Of a DNA stretch of 64,000 nt, positions 57,586 to 64,000 are shown piece by piece. The stretch is from Gigaspora rosea (taxonomy: Eukaryota; Glomeromycota; Glomeromycetes; Diversisporales; Gigasporaceae), in NCBI GenBank assembly GCA_003550325.1, contig QKWP01000492.1:202165-266164 (forward strand), written 5' to 3'. Positions within the stretch are counted from its first letter, which is position 1, and each line of letters opens with the position of its first letter. Under the pieces are notes generated by a model. It saw only the letters and a program-made list of their open reading frames with translations. It did no database searches and was not told the origin of the DNA. The position numbers and the translations under genes are program-made.

Positions 57586-58433
57586 TATTTGGCTATAAGT
57601 GTTATAATCGATAAGTTATGAAAGTGTGTTAGATCGTAATTTGTGAAATGTAATTAATGCATTATCACATCTTATTGCATTATATCAATTATGCAATAAA
57701 AAGTATTTAAAAATATGTGATAAAAAAGTATAAAAGTAAATATACAATAAATATATACGATAAAAAAAAAAGTAAATATGCAATAAAAATAAAAAAATGC
57801 GAAATAATGCATAAATGCACTTTACACCTTACCTTTTGGAGCGTTACAGAACTTCAATACAATTTTTTTTTGACCTTGCTCGTAATTTATGTTAGCTAAT
57901 TTTCTATTTCAAAACCTTTTGGATTAATCATATGATAGCAAATAGTGCATTTCTATTGGATAATACTAGGTTACACTGAAGATAAAAAATTGGTGCCTAT
58001 ATATAAGAGGTGATAGCTTTAGATGAAATCCACTATAGGATTTTTTTTATACAACTTATATATTTCATTTACAGAATTCTGGACATTTAGAACAAAGGTT
58101 ATATATTATATATTTTAGCAAAAATTTCCAAGCAAAAAAACAGTTTTTGACAATTATCTTAGTATCATTAGTCCAATTTGAATAAACTTTTTTTAAAATA
58201 AAGCTCTTAATAAGGTGCATCTAACAAAAAAAAGTTTATGTTATTCTGGTTACTAAATCAAAAGTTATTTAAGTAAATATAGTTTTGTTATTTTTAGCAA
58301 ATTAGATCAAAATTGGCCAAAATCTAGTTATAACCTATATAAGAGATGTTCTGATTCTTTGTTTACTTTTTCCAATTCAATAAACAACTCGCAACTTCTT
58401 TTTCAGATATAGCAATAAAAACTTTCTTGTACT
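57586..58433. other. Gene-free stretch
   Basis: AT-rich. The segment 58290-58350 (TTATAACCTATATAAGAGATGT) resembles the right end of the hAT at 16046-17202, so an old relative of that element may be present. No coding region recognised. Confidence 0.4.
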
Positions 58434-58672
58434 TAGTGATGCCACCAAAATTGATTTTTGAAAAAGGCCTATTTCATCTTCATTAGAGAAAATTAAAATT
58501 TTTTATAAGGAAGAGCAAATAAAATTTATATAGATATGTTCCTTATAATTTCGTCTATTCAAAAAAAGTATCAAATAATTTCGTCTTTTAAGTAAAATAG
58601 GTCAAAAACAATTTCTTCTTCAAATTTTAATTTCGGGTTTTAGAACCCGAAATGCTTTTGTCCTCATGTATA
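58434..58672 (+). repeat. Repeat family R, copy 3 (most complete)
   Basis: Runs from TTAGTGATGCCACCAAAATT to a terminal hairpin TTTCGGGTTTTAGAACCCGA and then AATGCTTTTGTCCTCATGTA. Matches 51258-51492 along its whole length. No terminal inverted repeats and no TSD found; the hairpin near one end recalls Helitron 3' termini, but no CTRR end could be confirmed. Confidence 0.75.
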
Positions 58673-60840
58673 TTTGTACTATAAAGATTTATATTTTAAA
58701 GATCTCTGCTACCTCTTTTGAGCTTGAAATCTTGAGCTATGCATTATTAAAATCTGACTTCTTTACTATACCAAAAAGCAGGTATTGCATTACTTTGTCA
58801 GATTCAGACTTTTTAAAAATTAGCTTCTATAAATTTGTACACTCTACAAGGCTCTAGTCAGTTCTTTAAGAACCTTCCAAACTCTGGTTTATATATATAC
58901 TTGACCTTCATTAGTTCTAGTCAAACTAGTTAAACCATACCCGAACATTTCTGAAATTTAGTAGAGTAAGGCTAAAAAGCTTTTACTTCGTTACCTTAAC
59001 CAGTTGAACCAGATATTCCTTAACTTCGCTCCCCTTAATTTCAGTAAACAAACTTCAATGAAATTTTCTAGCAATTGAAGTCAATGATACAAATGATATT
59101 ATTGAGCTGTGCTCAAGTATCACATTTATGTAGTGCTACAACAGATCTAAATAAAAAATTTCTATTAGCATTTGTCAATTCTTGGTTTTTTAGACACCTC
59201 CAAAAATTTCCAAATGCAAAAAATAATAAGTGGTTGTCTCTATCACTGATTTATATATAACAAAGATTTATAACAAAACCGTATAAACTATAATACTTCC
59301 CTAATTAAAAGCCCTTATTTTCAATACATTTTAACTATAATCAAAGCACCGAAAACACCTTCAATAACTAGGCACATAAATCAATAGATCACAGTTTATT
59401 ATTGCAAAGAAGTAAAACATTCATAGCTTTTAAATATATTTACTTACTAAAGTAAAATAAAGATTGCTATGATTGGTTTTGGTGATTGGTTTTGAGAACA
59501 CGATTGGTTTGATGTGCTTTAATATATATAAAATTTTGTTTTTTAATAACTAATTATTAGATAATTTGAGGTGATAAATAATAAGATGATTGCTAATTTA
59601 GTGTATAAAATGATCAGCTGATATAAAATTTGGAACACTAAAAAAGGGCTAATTTCAAAAATCTGCAGATATGCTATAATTGCGTGGAATCAGAGATGGC
59701 ATGTCATAATATTGGACATTTGGACAATTTGACATTTGGATATTTGGACAATGTCCAATTGTTCAAATAATTTGATTGAACATAGTAAATTTTTTTATTG
59801 GACATAAAAAAAAATTAATTTAATTTTAATGTAAATTAAACTTAATTTGGCCATATTCACTAATACAAAATATTCTAATCTTTATATACCAATTTATATT
59901 GTATTGTTTATAATTAGTACCTAAAAATCAAATCTATGATATAAGGTAAAGTGGGCAATTTGGTATAGATAAAAAAAGTAGCAGATCAAATTATATTGAA
60001 GTTTACACATAATTTATTGATTGAAAATTAATGATGCTTATACCATTTGATTCGTCACACTTAGACGAATCAAATGATGCGAAAAAACAAATTGTACAAG
60101 TATTCTTTAATAAAGTGCAAGTAATATTGTGTACTAATAATTATCTATGAACTATGTTTTCTATAAAGTGATTATTGGTGAAATAATATGAACGTAGATT
60201 TGCTTATTTATTATGAGCCGATTATTTCAAAGGTTAGATAACTATTTTTTTTAATATACAGTAGCATACTTGATTAACTGATTTTTATCCTTTCAAATTA
60301 TATACGAATTTATAGAATTTAAAAGCCATAACTAATATGTTAGATAGCCTAAATATAAATAGAAGCTAGTATAAGAAGATTACAATATATGATATAATGA
60401 TGTTAAGATTATTACAAAATTATAGATAAAAGGAATATTGGAAATTGTATCAAAAATATAATTTAGTCCACAAGAATAATGAGGTTTTAACCCATCGAAA
60501 AAATTTATTATAATGTTAATTATAATATATAGAACTTATACGATCTGTATTTATTATTAAAAAGAAAAATAAAATAATGTAGATAATAGGTTCTATTCAG
60601 AAAATTTTAATTTTAAAATATACTTATATAACGTTTTCGTGACTGCATCATGCAGCTGTCCTAATTTTATACAATTACCAAATAAAAAAATTACATGAAT
60701 TTATACGACTTTATATAAAATCCTACAGAAATTTTATGTTACCAGTAATACTATACAAAAAAAAATATTATTATCTATTTTATGTTACATATAGATATAT
60801 GCAGCCATAAAGTTCATGATAAACGTCCAAAAGTTTTAAG
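58673..60840. other. Gene-free stretch
   Basis: Unique AT-rich sequence. TTTGGACA-type short repeats at 59710-59770, and a decayed palindrome ATTTGATTCGTC/GACGAATCAAAT near 60045-60075 that resembles the internal blocks of Harbinger family 1. Short open frames (58666, 59075) are not recognisable. Confidence 0.4.
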
Positions 60841-60869
60841 GTCGAACTAGCTAGTTTAAATAGGATAAA

Positions 60870-61190
60870 TCTACCTCTTGGGCTTCTTTTCGTCACTTCT
60901 TGGAACTTTTCAAAATTTTGACAAAAAGTGGGAAATCTAGCTTACCCCCTCTAAAAGATCGGCAATGTTTACTCTGCCCAGATTGGGATGACGCCTACCA
61001 AATTGGGTTAAGTCAGGAGCGCGTTTCAGATTGGCTAAAACAAACAATGAATGATAAGAACACTGGACATGTAGGAGCCGAACCGAAAAGAAATTTCTTC
61101 TGACGCATCCCCTCGAAATGGCGTATCTCAGTTATTTTTTTATCGTTTCTTTACTTTTGTAAATATAGTACTTGGGTAAAGCTATATGCT
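60870..61190 (+). pseudogene. Unrecognised coding fragment
   Basis: An open frame of 67 codons (60900-61103) reads KILTKSGKSSLPPLKDRQ, CLLCPDWDDAYQIGLSQERV and SDWLKQTMNDKNTGHVGAEP. In a second frame SDASPRNGVSQLFFYRF follows directly. It is less AT-biased than its surroundings and looks protein-like, with a C-x2-C pair. I cannot place it in a family; it may be a piece of a transposon protein. Confidence 0.35.
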
Positions 61191-61399
61191 TTATACAGTC
61201 TATATAATTTTTAAAATTAGTTCTTATAAACGATGTCAATTTTATTTTCTTTTCTTTGTCTTTTTTGTCTATATTTTTTTTTGTTTTGTTTACTTTGTTT
61301 ATTTTGGATGTCGTGTAGGTTTTGTAGTAATACCCCCTTTATATCTACTTTTGTTTTCTTAAAAAAATATTGTTCGTATGGATTAGGAGGAGATATTCC

Positions 61400-61900
61400 T
61401 TGTCCTAGAGGCTAGGTAAGGAAGATTAAAGGAAGTTAGTAATGTTGACAAGCCTTCTTGAAATGTTAAAGGAAAAGAGAAGATAGGAAGGTAATTTCTA
61501 GCTTGTCGTAAAAAAGGAAAGACCTTTGACCTTTTTATTTTGGCTTTAAGTAGCTAGATAAGCTATCTGTTCTAATACCATATGGTATTGGAACAGTGCG
61601 GTAGGTCGCATTTAGGTATCCGGGTACTTAGGTACCGACTGGATGGCCGGATGATGCTAAACTTAGTTATTAGGTAGTGCTATGTAGGTACAATTGTTGG
61701 TACAATAGTAAATACAAGTATCTTAATAAAGTATTAGCGTGGCTGTTTAAGGTTAAAAAAANGGTACCGACTGGATGGCCAGATGATGCTAAACTTAGTT
61801 ATTAGGTAGTGCTATATAGGTACAATTGTGATACAATAGTAAATACAAGTATCTTAATAAAGTATTAGCGTGGCTGTTTAAGGTTAAAAAAAAAAAAAAA
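61400..61900 (+). mobile_element. Probable SINE or LINE 3' tail, duplicated around an N
   Basis: The segment GGTACCGACTGGATGGCC to GTGGCTGTTTAAGGTT plus an A-run occurs twice in direct orientation (61633-61761 and 61763-61900), separated by a single N at 61762. The two copies differ only slightly. A poly-A end and AATAAAG indicate a retroelement tail. The duplication may be an assembly join artefact. Confidence 0.55.
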
Positions 61901-62930
61901 AAAAAATAGGATAAATTTTTATTTTTGTTTTATTACACTAACGCCTCTTATTATAATATGAAATTGCCAGCTAATGCTAAACAAATTGATATTTACTTTA
62001 CTTTAATAAATTTACGAATTTTGGTGGTTCTAAATAATCTTCATTAAAAAGTGTATGCACGAATTTTTACGTCCAATTGGACAAATATCAAATTTCTTTT
62101 GCTCGAGAAAAAAAATATTGTTATAATTATTAAATAACTCTAAAAGATTCTTTTAATTTTTCATTTTGTTCATGATGCAATAATTGTCTATCAAGATTGA
62201 ATACAATCAAAAAAAAACTTCATTCAGCAACTCTAAATTAGTAAAAGTTTTACTTTAAGAGATGCATTAAAGCACTATAATTTTTAATTGATTAATAGTT
62301 GATTTACTGTATAAAGCAAAGTCATATAATATGTATAAATGTTGCAAGACTCAAGATAATCACCGTTTTTAGAAATTTATTAAAAATTTCTTAATCCACC
62401 TGTTAAAATTTACCTTTAACTTAGAATAGTATTATTTTATTGAGCTATAAAAGCTATTTCTATTGGAAAATGGATAAGAATCTTTCTCTAGTAGAAGCGA
62501 GAGTAAAAAAAAAGAAAATTTGGGAAATATCATGAATTTCTCATGATATAGTGATCCCTGATCGTTCATACATTTTTGAAACCAGCTGTAAATAACTTTT
62601 TTTCAAATTTATCTCAGGGATTTGTATTGTTCAAATCCCTGAAATTGCTTAAATCTGACGAAATTAGAAAATAACCCGCAATTACGCCCTGCATGAACAA
62701 TTGCATTTGAAATATGTGTACATGCATTCGTATATGCATACTATTGTGGATTTAGGATACCCTAACCTTTCTCCCCTATGTTACCATTTTTGAAAGAAAT
62801 CTCATTTTTTATTTGGCACTGATCGAGTGGATAATAATGTAGTCATCTTGCTTCGTAACTATAATTTTTGTAATGATTATATTTATTAAATTTTTTTTTA
62901 TTATTTTTTAATATTAACGTTTGGCGATTA
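61901..62930. other. Gene-free AT-rich stretch
   Basis: No gene, RNA or element end recognised. Confidence 0.4.
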
Positions 62931-62931
62931 G

Positions 62932-63060
62932 CAGTATTAAATAACTTTTTTCAAATTCTTGAATACAATAATTGCATGATAACAATCATGCCAGTAAATA
63001 AATAACTTTTCGAATACAATAATTGCTTAATAACAATCATACAGTATTAAATAAGTTTTT
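62932..63060. repeat. Short tandem duplication (about 60-bp unit)
   Basis: AATACAATAATTGCATGATAA then CAATCATGCCAGTAAATAA, repeated once with small changes, framed by CAGTATTAAATAACTTTTTT on both sides. Confidence 0.7.
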
Positions 63061-63767
63061 TTTTTGAATATTAAAGTATCTAATGTCTTTATGAACCGAT
63101 ATTCATTATAATAAGCCTTTAAAGTTATTTATATTTCGAAATTTTATTAGTAAAAAGTTTGTGTGATCATGAAGTATTGTGCATGGTAACCAATACACAT
63201 TTAATGATAAATATTTAATACATTTTTTTATTTTTTATTTTATTAAATTAACTGTAACGTTTGTATACTTAAATGAAGTATCAAATAAAAAAATTTTTTA
63301 CTAGCTCAAGTAAAGAAATTTTACTTAAGCAGCTAGAATGATAAATATTTAAATACATTTTTTATTTATTTTAAAAATTATATTTAATTCTATGAAATTT
63401 TGGCTTCTCTTTGTAACTGCAAAACCTTAAAGATACTTATAACAATATGAAATGCATTAATTTGAATTTTTTGGAACTTGTGGCGGTGCTAATCCATTTT
63501 TCCAGTTGGAGATGTTATTTCATATATACAAATTACTGGATCAACTTAAATTCCAAATCGCTAGATAGTTTTATATATGCCTATTTTGCTCTAGTAAAAT
63601 ATGTATAGACCTTTTTTGATGATTGCTAAAGTTAAATTATATCGTATTATGAAGTAATAAAATTGCAATATTATTTTTTTGCTACTGTAATGCATATTAT
63701 ATTATTATCTATAAACACAGGTCGAATGCATGACTATCGGGATATGCCTATATAATCCTATTATTAT

Positions 63768-63950
63768 ACTGATATGCATATCGGGATAATATAGAAAGGA
63801 TGATATCAGTAAAATAACAGGTATTAGTATTAGGGCAATATAAAGGTAAGATATCAGATATAAAATAATATACTTTTTGTTTACTAATATTATTCTGATA
63901 TAAATATCGGGTTACTATAGAAGGGATAATAATGATAAACTAACAGAAGC
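63768..63950. repeat. Direct repeat with about 127-bp period at the window end
   Basis: Segment CTGATATGCATATCGGGATA, then ATATAGAAAGGATGATATCA, recurs as CTGATATAAATATCGGGTTA, then CTATAGAAGGGATAATAATG. Frequent ATATCGG units occur from 63730 to the end, so the array may continue beyond the window. Confidence 0.6.
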
Positions 63951-64000
63951 CGGCATCAAAGCAGGATATCGGCATATAAAAGGGCAAATAACTGTATATA

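Overview
The window is eukaryotic nuclear DNA, very AT-rich and dominated by nested transposable elements. Gene models with several short introns (GT/AG borders, about 60-110 nt), a complete NatC-type N-acetyltransferase gene, a 222-aa protein of a type I recognise from expanded families of Rhizophagus, and non-LTR retrotransposons with a C-terminal RNase H all point to an arbuscular mycorrhizal fungus (Glomeromycotina, probably Rhizophagus). The species is inferred. One scaffold gap (982 N) lies at 10254-11235, plus a single N at 61762.

Layout. 1-12.6 kb: gene-free repeats. These are a pogo-like MITE, Harbinger-like MITEs with TAA/TTA target duplications, two tRNA-headed SINEs of about 1.0-1.3 kb in reverse orientation, and two inverted copies (2.4-4.5 kb and 9.15-11.6 kb) of a large repeat whose ends are arrays of short palindromes. 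12.6-23.5 kb: one decayed LINE (endonuclease, reverse transcriptase, RNase H, zinc-knuckle tail) opened by five later insertions, among them two hAT elements with perfect 8-bp duplications. One of these hATs carries a broken piece of a bacterial-type Lon protease. 23.5-30.3 kb: a foldback, minisatellites, and a 4.3-kb hAT whose transposase remnant is itself split by a 2.1-kb hAT.

33.8-39.8 kb is the only gene island. All three genes are on the minus strand: a five-exon coiled-coil protein, a four-exon NAA30/MAK3-like acetyltransferase, and a single-exon lineage-specific protein. 40.0-41.7 kb holds a broken gene family copy with a PD-(D/E)XK-like motif. It is arranged as a tandem duplication whose ends are almost identical but whose middles differ.

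41.7-57.6 kb: dense TEs again. Serial inverted-repeat elements are rich in TCACGTGA, followed by hAT and pogo elements. A DDE transposase pseudogene (50.2-56.5 kb) contains a hAT MITE, which contains a SINE, which contains a Harbinger MITE, a pogo-like element and a mini-hAT. 57.6-64 kb is AT-rich with little recognisable content: one more SINE-like 3' tail, duplicated around the single N, and a few short tandem repeats.

The active biology is limited to the three genes at 33.9-39.8 kb. The rest is a stratified record of transposition, readable because so many target-site duplications are intact. All element classes were assigned from terminal repeats, duplications and translated motifs read by eye, without database searches.
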